64,000 bases of DNA from Microplitis mediator (taxonomy: Eukaryota; Arthropoda; Insecta; Hymenoptera; Braconidae), in contig NC_079975.1 in NCBI RefSeq assembly GCF_029852145.1, positions 26,355,364 through 26,419,363 on the forward strand. The letters are read 5' to 3'. Under the pieces are notes generated by a model. The model saw nothing but the letters and a program-made list of their open reading frames with translations. It had not been told where the DNA came from and searched no databases. Numbering within the stretch: position 1 is the stretch's first letter; every line of letters begins with the position of its first letter. The translations under genes were made by a program, and so were the position numbers. Shown in pieces: positions 12,111-23,094 of the stretch.

Positions 12111-13720
12111 TGTCAAAATGTATTAGTCAAAAGTTGATGGGTGTTTGTGTCGCTTGTAGCGGTTAATCCGTTCCCACAGACAAAAGAGGATTCGTGGCAT
12201 GTCGAGTCCGATATTTCTCATCGTTCACTCATCTCTTCAACTCACTCTCACTCCAGGTAATAAGGATGTAACCCGAGACACTGAGACACCTTCTCGGTCT
12301 TCCAGGAAACCTCCTCATCGTCATTATCATCGTGTGTATTATAAATAACAGACACGAGACACTCTGTTATATTACAAACTAAAATACTCAATGAAAAATC
12401 GATATTTTTTTTTCTTTTAATTTTTTATATTCACTCGACTTGTTGTTATTGCCGAGGACTATCTTTTTTTAGTTTCGGTGACATTTCGCTATGCAGAGCG
12501 CCTGGTTTTATGTCCAGGCGATAAATCTCCTGACATTAAATGCTCTCGCCCGCGCTAAAGATTTATCGTCCTGTTGCTGGTGATTCATTGGCACGAGGAG
12601 GCGTCAGTGTCGCCAATGCACAGTAACACTAATTTTTGATTTTTGTCTGATACTTTCCCATCCATTTATTCTCAATTGATTACATCCATCATTTTTTTTC
12701 TTATTTCATAAATTTACGAATTTACTACTCGGCTTATTCTGCCGGTGAAAAAAAAGTATTTAAATATTTATAAATAAAAAAAAATAAAAAAATGGACAGA
12801 AGACCTCGTGAGATAGGTCATCCTTTCTTCACTTAGATCCTCTTAGCTTTTGTCCATTGAGATTCTCACCGGAATTTATATTTTTTTTTGTCCATAACGT
12901 AAGTACCAAACTGAGAGCTCAGTAAACACTCAAACAGTCAACTCAACTCACTACTGAACGCATCTATTGTTGCCTCGTCATCTTACTTTTAAACTTGTCG
13001 TCTTCATACGCGTAATTCCCTTGAAATAATTCCTTGAAGATCCGAGCGAGATAAAAGGGAAAAAAAATTACAACTAAAAATAAATTAAAAACTCATTCAT
13101 AAAACTACTGAATGAGTTTATAAAATCAGCTGAGTTGAGTGAATGAAGTGAGTGAAGCGTGGAAGTGTAAAGCTACAAAATGAAGTGGTAGCATGCAAAT
13201 CTGAAGCTGTTGAAAAAAATAAATCCCGTGTTCTAATTTGAATTTCGCTCGCGATCCCGCGGTCGGCGGATGGAAGCGCAGAGTAGACCGAAGAGCGAAA
13301 CAAAAACGCGGATGAAGATAGAAGGGGAATAAGTCGGGAAGATGAAGGCGGGGCTCGAAGATCTGCCCCGCGAGATCTTCAGTACCTTCACACAGAGATC
13401 TGCCCTCTCTCCGGGCAGCATCTTCCATCGCGGCTATAACCATCATGGACCATGGGCTCTTTTTAAACCCAACCCCCTCGCACGCTCACGAGGGACCTAT
13501 TCGCCGGCCCACCTTACAATTTTACATCATCTTCCTTACTTTTAATAAGATTATTCGTCACGAGAGGTATATATTCCGCATTTACCTCCATTATTATCGC
13601 CTAGCAGTCACTCTATTCACACCATGGTGTGCTCTACTTATATTTTTTATTTATTCATTTGTATCCCTGATTCTCGATCGATAATTTTATAATTAACTCA
13701 TTTATTAAGTTTAATTAATG
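12111..13720. other. Spacer between two minisatellites
   Basis: This is non-repetitive, moderately AT-rich DNA with a GC-richer part at about 13230-13510. Open frames on both strands there show no recognisable protein. No splice-flanked exon could be supported. It may hold regulatory sequence of hh, but nothing in the sequence proves it. Confidence 0.4.
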
Positions 13721-14385
13721 CACACTCTTCATACTTGAGGTGTGCAATAAAAAATTTTTCTCATTTTCAACTAAATAATTTTTGCACACCATCATGACTA
13801 CGGTGTGCAATATAATTTTTTTTCAGTAAATTTAAATACAAAAATTATTAAATGGATATTAAGCACACCCTCTGTGCTTGAGGTGTGCAATAAAAAATTT
13901 TTCTCATTTTCAACTAAATAATTTATGCACACCATTATACCTATGGTGTGCAATATAATTTTTTTTTAGTAAATTTAAATACAAAAATTATTAAATAAAT
14001 ACCAAGCACACCCTCTGTGTTTGAGGTGTGCAATAAAAAATTTTTCATATTTTTAATAAAATAATTTTTGCACACCATCATGACTACGGTGTGCAATATC
14101 ATTTTTTTTAGTAAATTTAAATACAAAAATTATTAAATGAATACCAAGCACACCCTGTGCTTGAGGTGTGCAATAAAAAATTTTTCTCATTTTCAACTAA
14201 ATAACTTTGCACACCATCATGACTACGGTGTGCAATATAATTTTTTTTAGTAAATTTAAATACAAAAATGATTAAATGAATACCAAGCACACCCCCGGGG
14301 TGTGCACTGAAAATTTTTCTTAAAAAATACAAAATCGACATGTCAGTGAAAAATTTTGTACTGATGATTGCACACCTCAACGCCA
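13721..14385. repeat. ~142-bp minisatellite with GGTGTGCA / TGCACACC pairs
   Basis: The word TTGAGGTGTGCAATAAAAAA recurs near 13735, 13878, 14021 and 14161, giving periods of 143, 143 and 140 bp, with a truncated fifth unit near 14295. Each unit holds AGGTGTGCA, TGCACACC, GGTGTGCA and GCACACCC, so the same core alternates in orientation. The background sequence differs from the 101-bp array at 11340-12110. Confidence 0.9.
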
Positions 14386-15284
14386 AACGTTCTATTTATA
14401 TACTTAAAAAAATAAAAGATTTAATAATAATTATTTAAAATAAAACTCTGAGATAATTATTCTGAGATATTTAAAAATTGAGTGAATTGAATGGTCGGAT
14501 AATGATAAAAGTAATAATAATAATAATAAGCCCTTGTTGGTGATATGGTGTTCGGATGGGATGATGCGGCGTAATGAAAAAAGGAATAAAAGGCTTAAAA
14601 AATGGCGATGGTAGGAGCGAGAAAGGAAGTAATACAGGTTTAATCCTCCGGCAGGACGGTATATACATTATAGTTGGCGGTTCGATGCAAGCCCACGATA
14701 ATGCATGGTTAGACAGAGAGTATATGCGCTCGAGTAGGCGTCCTTTTGCGATACGTGGATGATTGACACGTTGTAATTAGCTGTAGGCTTTATAGCTGAC
14801 GCTTTCTCACTCGATGCAAAACTTAAATTATTTTTATCCATATATCCATGTATATAGATATAAATAATTGTAATAATAATGATAAAGGATTAAGAGAAAG
14901 ACGATACGAAGCTCCGTCTTATTTGTTAGTTGCTGTACACAAATGCCATTCCCACGTACGAAAGTGCGCGACGGGACTCCCTCTGAGATCTTTCCTCATG
15001 AATATATCTCCGAGACTCTCTTCCCTCTCTTTTGTATAACTTTTTTATTTGCTAGACGTTATGTGGCTTAAAATTTTTGTTGTATCCTCCCATTCGCCTC
15101 CTTGTCAAGAGACTTACGAGGAGGTGGACAAGATGAACAAGAGCTTGAGTCTTTCCCATTGTCTTTGCAATGGCTGATTCTTCATCTTGTCTTTTCATAT
15201 TTTTTTTACCAACATATATGTTATATTTTTTAATTATCCCGCGATAAAACACAGCGCTGTAATTTATTTTCAAAAATTATCAAA
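14386..15284. other. Non-coding stretch
   Basis: AT-rich sequence with short GC-richer patches at about 14570-14770 and 14880-15030. Only short open frames without family resemblance are present, and no splice-flanked exon was found. Confidence 0.4.
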
Positions 15285-15625
15285 ATAATTTCATTTTTTT
15301 CTTTTCAAATTTTAATTACTCACAAACTATTGGTCCCAGGTCAAAAACTCTGATGACCAATTTTTCGGCAAATTTAATTTCCTACAAAAAAGGTATCAGT
15401 AAATTTTTGTGTAAACCCAACAGTTCAAGTGTAAGAACCGCGTGAACAAAATAAAAAAATTACCAGGGAGAAAATAATTTTTTTTGAGAATATCAAATTC
15501 AAAATTACTCATAAACTATTGACTGTACGACAAAATTACCTCAGTCCGATTTTGTAGAGAATAAAGTAATAAAAAAAAAAGTCCTTACGAGTTTTACCAT
15601 AAAATTGATAATTTAAGCGTGAGAA
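15285..15625. repeat. ~195-bp hairpin repeat, dimer
   Basis: Two units contain 'TTACTCACAAACTATTG', 'GGCAAATTTAATTTCCTACA' and 'AAAAAAGGTATCAGTAAATT'. The second unit, near 15500-15610, is more degraded. It is the same family as the arrays at 16775 and 18560. Confidence 0.65.
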
Positions 15626-16774
15626 ATATTTATTAAAAATGTAAATAAAATAATAAGACCAAGAATTAAAATAATTAAAAAAATAAAAATAATTATAATA
15701 AATATTTGGGAACATGATCTTCAGAATTGGTTTCTATCATCTACCGGCGTGTCGGGTAATTTTTTATTGTCGGTCATTGTCAGTATATATGTATATAAAT
15801 ATATAAATGTGTATATGGAGTGGAAGATTGTTGTCCAGCTCACGAACAAAATGTTTGTAAATAGATGTTAAATTTAAGGAGGGGCATTACGATTACCTGC
15901 TGTGCGAACATGGAACCCCATCGGGTGCAATACGAACTCCCAAAGACTCTAAAAGAAACCCCAGAGTCTTTAGACTCACAGATACATAGTAAAGTCCCAG
16001 AGCCCCAGAGTTTAAATTCGTTTTCGTCTGTTATGTATCCGATACACTAGTGTAGTCTGTATTATATAAATTTTTTTATTTTTTAACCAAATTATACATA
16101 CTCGGACCTTTTATCTTATTCACTGTTCCATTCTATTCTCATATCTTCTTCCTATTATTTATACAACTTATACTTTATGTATTTATTTAAAAGACTACGC
16201 CAGCAAAAAGGCTTTTATCGAATTATTTGCTCAGCAAACTTTATTTAAATCCATTTTTTTTTCTTTTTTTTTTTAACAATTAATCATATCCGAGGCCTCT
16301 GAGATTGTGACAAAAATTAAATATGCCAGATATATATTTATAATAATTGTGCATAATAATTTAATAGTGGCCGACATTTACGCCCACGCGATACCCAAAA
16401 CCGAATAAACACTCAGGTTATTATTTATTATGACGGCTGTATAGTTTTCTATGTGTACTTTTTTTGTCAACCTCGAAAGCACGTTGATATATTGTAAGTA
16501 TATTCCTTTAGAGGAAATCACACTCATGGGAATTAACGTTGGCGGGGTAATATATTGGATATATATTCGGAGAAAGACATAAATTTTTTTGTGATCTATG
16601 GGACAGTTGTTACTTCAAGAGGATACCGATATCTTGCTCTACTATATCTATTGTCACAGGCTAATCGTTTTACTTTTTCTATGTTGGTTCATTCATACAA
16701 ATATTTTTGTCGCATTAAATAACTTTGAGTCATAAATATTCTAATAATAATAATTCTAATAATGTACTCCATTT
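15626..16774. other. Non-coding stretch
   Basis: AT-rich DNA with scattered simple repeats. A GC-richer piece at 15880-16030 has no plausible coding frame. No gene is supported. Confidence 0.4.
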
Positions 16775-17530
16775 TTTTAGAAATTTGTGGACTAAAGATT
16801 TGAAATTTAAATCCTGGCTTAAATATTAGAGATACGACAAAAATGAATGAATACAAAATTGTAGAGCGTTCAATTTTCTATAAAAAAGATTTGATTGAAT
16901 TTTTTGTTAAATCAATAGCAGGCGAGTTATTTTGAATCGGAATTAAACTGAAATCAATTTTCAATATTTTACTCCAATTTTTAAAAATTCATAATTTAAA
17001 TTTAAATTCCGGCTTAATTATGAAAAATATGAAAAAAATATATGAATACAAATTTGTAGATAATTAAATTTTCTACAAAAAAGATGGAATTGATTTTTTT
17101 TGTAAAATCAATACCTGGCGAGTTATTTTGAATCAGAATTAAACTGAAATCAATTTTCAATATTTTACTCCAATTTTTAAAAATTCATAATTTAAATTCA
17201 AATTCCAGCTTAATTATGAGAAATATAAAAAAAATATATGAATACAAATTTGTAGATAATTAAATTTTCTACAAAAAAGATAGAATTAAATTTTTTTGTA
17301 AAATCAATAGCCGGCGAGTTATTTTGAATCGGAATTAAACTGAAATCAATTTTCAATATTTTACTCTAATTATGAAAAATTCATAATTTAAATTTAAATT
17401 CCGGCTTAATTGTGAGAAATATGAAAAAAATATAAGAATACAAATTTGTAGATGATTGAATTTTCTACAAAAAAGATAGAATTGAATTTTTTTGTAAAAT
17501 CAGTATTTCAGAAGTTATTTCGTCGGTATA
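16775..17530. repeat. ~195-bp hairpin repeat, tetramer
   Basis: Four head-to-tail units have CTA(C/T)AAAAAAGAT at about 16878, 17073, 17269 and 17465, a spacing of 195-196 bp. Units 2 to 4 are highly alike, each with 'TCATAATTTAAATT', 'CCGGCTTAAT' or a close variant, 'TACAAATTTGTAGAT' and 'GGCGAGTTATTTTGAATC'. Around the core, TTTGTAGATAATTAAATT and TTCTACAAA can pair as a short hairpin. This is the clearest tandem example of a family scattered through the window. Confidence 0.85.
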
Positions 17531-18559
17531 AAATTTTGAAATAATAAAAAATTTTTTCCAAGAATTTGTTTCAAAATTCAAAACACATTTTTTAATTTAC
17601 TGAAAAAAATTTATGATAGATCGTTTCCTTTAAAAAAAAAAACACAATGATCTATTTAAAAAAATAAAAATTGAATTAAAGTTGAATAAAAATGCAAGTC
17701 ACTGTAAAATATAAACCCTGTAGAAAAAATTACATACAATAAAATTAGTGCATTGACAGTAATACAGCGTAAAAGCCAAAGTATCGAGCGAAATACCGAG
17801 TACATAATTTAACAAAAGATTCGGTACAAAGTACAAAGTCAACGAGTTTTTCCGTTGGCTTCTCGCACACGATCGGTTTTTTTAAAAAAATCACACACGG
17901 GCCGTGCGTCCGAAAGTATCGTATAGAGCAGAGCCTCCAAGTCTTGACATTATGAATAAGTTTTGGGCAAAAAAACTCACACCCTCATCTCTTTAACCGT
18001 AGATCCCGTTTCGGTTCTTTAGCTCTGATCCTCCAGGTAAAATATCCAAAGTGACAAGAAGGAAAAATATTTAGACGATAGTCCACAACAACTATAAAAG
18101 CCTCTTCCTCTTTACTCGGCTTTCTTCCATCTTGTATTTATACTCGTGTTTGCCCCCAATTCGCTATGGACCTTTTGGTTCTATAATAATTCTCCTCAAT
18201 ACACAAATACACAAGTTGAGTCTCTCAATAACTAACCGCTAGACTCGACTAGTCATTTTTTCTTTCACATCTTTAACATTTATACCTTTCATTCCTGTCA
18301 AACAAACGGTCAAAACAACCATTTATTTTTCATTCTTAAATACTTAAACTATTTACCTGCTTACACTTCTTTTTTCTTTCCTTTATTCATTCGACACTTT
18401 GTTTTATCTTTCAAATCGCGACCACAAATCGCATTACCAATCCCCTTTAATACTTTTTTGAAATAATACTGGGAATTTTAAGTATATACTGATCACCAAA
18501 TCATACAGGATTACGAAATTCGTTATTTTACTCCAAAAATTCCAGTCTTTGGTCAGTTT
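17531..18559. other. Non-coding stretch
   Basis: No exon was recognised. The 17770-18200 part is less AT-rich and pyrimidine-rich on the plus strand, with no frame resembling the missing hh N-terminal exon. Confidence 0.4.
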
Positions 18560-19085
18560 TTTTGGAAAAAATAAAATTACTCGTTAAATATGGCTCGTAG
18601 GTCAAAAATACTTGGGAACAACTTTGTAGCAAATTTTATTTTCTACAAAAAAGGTATCTTTGAATTTTTTTGAAAAAGCTATAGTTCGACTGTAAAACGC
18701 ATTTGAATAAAAACCGAAAATTCATATAATTTGAACGATTATTTTTTTTGAGAATATTAAATTGCATATTACTCAGAAAATATCAGTCGTGGCTCAAAAA
18801 TACACATGACCAATTTTGTAGCAAATTAAATTTCCTACAAAAAAGGTATCTTTGAGTTTTTACCTAAAATTAATAGTTTAAGCGTGAGAAGCGTTTTCAC
18901 AAAATACAAAAATGTTATTTACAAAATTTTGTCTTTTATGTAAAAATAAAAATTGAAATTACTCATAAATTATTTGCGGTATAGTAAAAGTACATCATAA
19001 TGATTTTGTAAAGAATATAATTTTAAAAATAATGCCATGTAAATTTTTACAAAAGCGTGAGAAATCCGAAACTAAAAATAATTAA
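18560..19085. repeat. ~195-bp hairpin repeat, trimer next to hh exon
   Basis: Units contain 'TTTGTAGCAAATT..ATTTTCTACAAAAAAGGTATC' (18622 onward) and its near copy 193 bp later at about 18815, then a degraded third unit near 19000. The array ends about 27 bp before the acceptor of the hh exon at 19113. Confidence 0.75.
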
Positions 19086-19112
19086 TGGATTTTTTAAATA
19101 TTTTTTTCGCAG

Positions 19113-22100
19113 AGATGTAAAGAGAGACTGAATACATTAGCGATATCTGTAATGAATCAATGGCCAGGAGTTAAATTACGTGTTACCGAAGGCTGGGATG
19201 AAGACGGAAAACACGCGACTGATTCACTTCATTACGAAGGACGCGCCGTCGATGTAACGACAAGTGATCGAGATCGATCTAAATATGGAATGCTCGCAAG
19301 ACTCGCGATTGAAGCTGGCTTCGACTGGGTCTACTACGAATCGCGATCTCACATTCACTGTTCCGTTAAATCAGGTAATTATTTTTCTATATAAAAATTA
19401 ATACATAATTTAAAATAAAAAATTAATCATAAGTATTTTTTTTAAAAAACCCTCCGTAAATTCAATGACTAGAGTGTTGACTTGAAAAAAAGGTTTGTAA
19501 AGTGTTAAATAAAAAAGAGAAAAGGTGAAAATAAGAAGCTCTAAACTAAGAAGTCACGGATGGGAGAATACAGTCGGCGCCGGGCATTAAATCTTTGATT
19601 TACTTGAAAGCGGAAGGTTCTGAAGTAAAACGACGCGTTAATATGTTTTTAAAAAAACGTATTTTTTTTTAAGCGGTTGTATTGATGACACTGCCGCGTG
19701 TAATATATCGTCGGATATACGGGAAATAAAATAAGAATGTGACTTTTTTTTTTTTTTTTTCAAAGATTATATGAAATTAAATGAGAGATAAGAAAAATTA
19801 AAAGACAAAATTTATTATTTTTAAACTTTTAAAATTTATTGTTTTCAATCGGCAATAAATTTATTTGGTTTTTCATGTTTTTTAAATTTTTTATTGAAAA
19901 ATAATTTTTGCTGCATCGAAAAATTAAATTTTTATTGAGAATTAATAGCGAAAAAATCGCGTGGGAAATCTCGCCGAGTAAAGATTATTTTTTTAATGCA
20001 ACAAATGTTTACATTTTATTTAAAAAAAAAAAATCATGTCGAGTTGGTTTTTGCTGATAATAAAAATAAAAATAAATAAATAATTAAAGCAAATTGCTGC
20101 GATTTAAATTCAAGTGTGATTTTAAGTTTTAAGTTTAAAAAAAAAATATTTATGTAATAAAAATATTTCGATTGCGTTAATGGTCCCGTTAGATTTACGA
20201 TATGCATAATCTGTAAACATTCTTAAGATTTAAATAGCGATAAGCGATAATAATATCAATGATATTTTAAAATAATATTTTTTTATAAAATTTGTTTGCG
20301 GATGATTAAATAATTTTCTGCTTTAACGGCACTACCACGAGTAGTCCTCTGCAAAGTTAAAGTTTCGCTTCTCTATACTCTCCTGATAATATTTAAATAT
20401 AAAATATATATAAATATATTTCAATTTAAAAAAAATATATCTCGTGTTTAGTAAAAAAAATTTATTTTCTATGCTGCATTTTAATTGGAGTTGAAAAGTA
20501 GCCTGATATTTTAAACGGTCTATAATCATTAAAAAATATTACCCTATTAAATATGAAGATTCTAGTTCGCGATCAAAATTATTTAATATAAATTTTTATA
20601 GCACGTTATTATGGCTTATCTTGATCTATACTAGAAAAAAATCAATAGATAATAAGGTCAAATTATCTGATCAATTTAAATAATAACGATAATTATTATT
20701 ATTTTTTTTGAATAAAATTTGAATTATAGTTTGAGTTCAAATAACTCATCAATTATTGCGCTTACAAAAAAATTGAATGAATGATTTTTTTTAGCAAATT
20801 TAATTCTCTATAAATTTGTTCCTTTGCATTTTTATCATATCTTTGATAAATAACTCACAATATCAATTTGAAGTTCCCGGTTTGAAATTTCAAAAATCTC
20901 ACTCCATTTAATAACGGAGCGGCTTTAAAATTCAAATTTTGACTAAACTATTGAAAATACGTCAAATACACCCTAGTAAAATTTTTTAGCAAATTTAATT
21001 CTCTATAATTTTGTTCTTATGCATTTTTATCATATCGTTGATAAATAACTCACAATATCAATTCGAAGTTCCCGGTTTGAAATTTCAAAAATCTCACTCC
21101 ATTTAATAACGGAGCGGCTTTAAAATTCAAATTTTGACTAAACTATTGAAAATACGACAAATATACCCCAGTAAAATTTTGTAGGAAATTAAATTCTCTA
21201 AAAAAAGTATTCAGAGATTTTATCTGTGGGTTCAATAGTTTAGACACAATTTGAATTTAAACTAAAATAAAATAATTTAATGATTTTTAAAATAATAATT
21301 ATTCGTTTTACAGAATCGTCATCAGTTGGAAAATCTGGAGGTTGTTTCCCAGGAAAAAGTCAAATCCGTACTTCCGACGGTATCCAAAAATCATTGTCGG
21401 ATCTCCAAGTCGGTGAGAAAATAGCAGCGTTGGATTCAAGAGGGAACGTTATCTACAGCGAGGTCTTGGCGTTTATGGACCGTCAGCCAACGGAAAAACG
21501 ACAGTTTATAAAACTGACAACATCATCAGGAAAACATTTGACCCTAACACCCGCACATTTGGTACCCGTTAAGCAAAACGACGTAGAAACAGTTACTTTC
21601 TCTGCTCGTGTTAAAATCGGGGACCGTATCTTGGTCCAGGATAACGTTCCGTCAGCGTCATCGTCTCTGCCCGAGTCTAGATTACGCTGGGACACCGTAA
21701 TCGAGGCGAAATTAGTTCTCGATAGTGGGGTCTATGCTCCACTTACTTCCGAGGGTACTGTTTTAATTGACGACGTCATCGCATCGTGTTACGCAATCGT
21801 CGACAGTCAAACGATCGCGCACTACGCATTTATGCCATATAGATTTATTCATTCGATCCAATCGTACTTTGAAAGCATCTATACATTTATCCTCCCCCAC
21901 TCGCAAAAATATACGCATAGAAATAGTAACAATATTAATGATAATAATTATAATATTAATAATAATGACATTAATGTTGAGGTTGAGGCGGAAGATTTAG
22001 AGCTGAGCAACGAAATCGAGCAGACCCGCGAGGACTCACAGCCTCAAGGTGTTCATTGGTACGCGTCATTCCTCTACACAATATCATCATATATATTACC

Positions 22101-22119
22101 GTCCTCAATGATCTATTAA
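19113..22119 (+). CDS. hh: hedgehog morphogen precursor, 3' exons (N-terminal exon missing)
   Basis: Hedgehog is a secreted signalling protein that cleaves itself and is modified by cholesterol. Two coding exons are visible: 19113-19374 and 21314-22119 (stop TAA), joined in phase through a split GAA codon. The first encodes the core of the signalling domain. It includes SVMNQWPGVKLRVTEGWDED, the zinc-site region SLHYEGRAVD, and YYESRSHIHCSVKS with the later zinc histidine. The second holds the cleavage site SGGCFPGKS (Gly-Cys-Phe) and the Hint autoprocessing domain with the catalytic histidine in LTLTPAHLVPV and the late cysteine in SCYAIVD. An Asn-rich insertion (about codons 205-230 of this exon) precedes the C-terminus. 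The signal peptide and the palmitoylated CGPGRG start must be on an upstream exon, and no such exon was found between here and the left edge. A ~195-bp repeat array sits just before each acceptor. Confidence 0.95.
19375..20719 (+). other. hh intron between the two visible coding exons (5' part)
   Basis: The intron begins with GTAATT at 19375 and ends with TTTTACAG at 21313. The part before 20720 is AT-rich without repeats of note or any coding signal. Confidence 0.7.
20720..21265. repeat. ~195-bp hairpin repeat, trimer next to hh exon 3
   Basis: Units share 'TAGCAAATTTAATTCTCTAT', 'AACTCACAATATCAATT.GAAG' and 'AATAACGGAGCGGCTTTAAA'. The CTCTA word recurs at about 20816, 21001 and 21196. This is a diverged subfamily of the dispersed repeat. 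The array ends about 48 bp before the hh coding exon at 21314. Confidence 0.75.
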
Positions 22120-23094
22120 TTAAGTAAATTATGAAATTTGATACCGGTGTGAGTGTTCACTTAAAAAATTTAACACTAGGGATTTATAAATTTATTTAAA
22201 TTTAAAACTCGATTACGTCCAAGACGTAATGAGTATAAATTCACAGTGAATTTTATAAATATTTATATATATATACAAGTATACATAAGTATATATATGC
22301 ATATAAAAATATTAATATTAATTATTTATAAAAAAAAAAATATAAAAATGCATTCAAAAATAATAAAGTCGTAGATTTTAAGTCGTAGACAAAATGTTGG
22401 CCAGTCTTAATTTTTTTTTCAGTTAATTAATAAATTAATTAATTGATTTATATACGTGCGTATTTATGTAAATAATTTAATTGTAAACAAAATTAATTAA
22501 TTGCTTTTATTATTAAGTTTTTGGAGAACCCAAAAATAAAAAAAAATTTTTAATTAAAAAAAAAGTATTTATCAGTGAATGGAACTGTACTATATTTTTA
22601 TTATTATTTTTATTATTGCTATTAATGATGATATTTTTATTATTATAATTATTGTTAAAATTAAGTTTATTAAAAAAGGAAAAAAAAAAAAAAATTAATA
22701 ATTAATAATACGAAGGCTAGAGTTTTTCGCTTTTTATTTTTTGTAAAGCTCAAGTTGCGACATTATTAATTATCTTTATTATTATTATTATATTTTCATG
22801 GAATATATAATTATTAATATTATTTGTACGTAGTAAAAACCTTATAAATTATGTATATATTGAAGTGATGAAATAGATTCAATGCTAAATTATATTACAA
22901 ATGACATTTTTTTTTATTACCTTTCTTTTGTTTGAAATTTTATTGTTACGTTAATTTATTTTAACGTGACTGATATTTATTTATTTATTTGTTTATTTAT
23001 TTGAATTTGTTTTTGTAAAAAGTATAATTTTACCAATGAGTGGTACAGTGCAGTGAGGATGGATTTTAAAAATTTAATCTGAGGAAATGAAAGA
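22120..23094. other. hh 3' region and spacer to the TRPC gene
   Basis: This is very AT-rich DNA after the hh stop, with several AATAAA-type words (for example near 22363) that could end the hh transcript. No further gene is seen before the first TRPC ATG. Confidence 0.5.

Noticed and set aside
13118..13684. Multiple overlapping frames that might be the missing hh N-terminal exon
   Set aside because: None contains the CGPGRG start or the conserved segments of the hh signalling domain.
14675..14765. A GGTTCGA-like B box suggesting a tRNA gene
   Set aside because: No cloverleaf with a matching acceptor stem and A box can be drawn around it.
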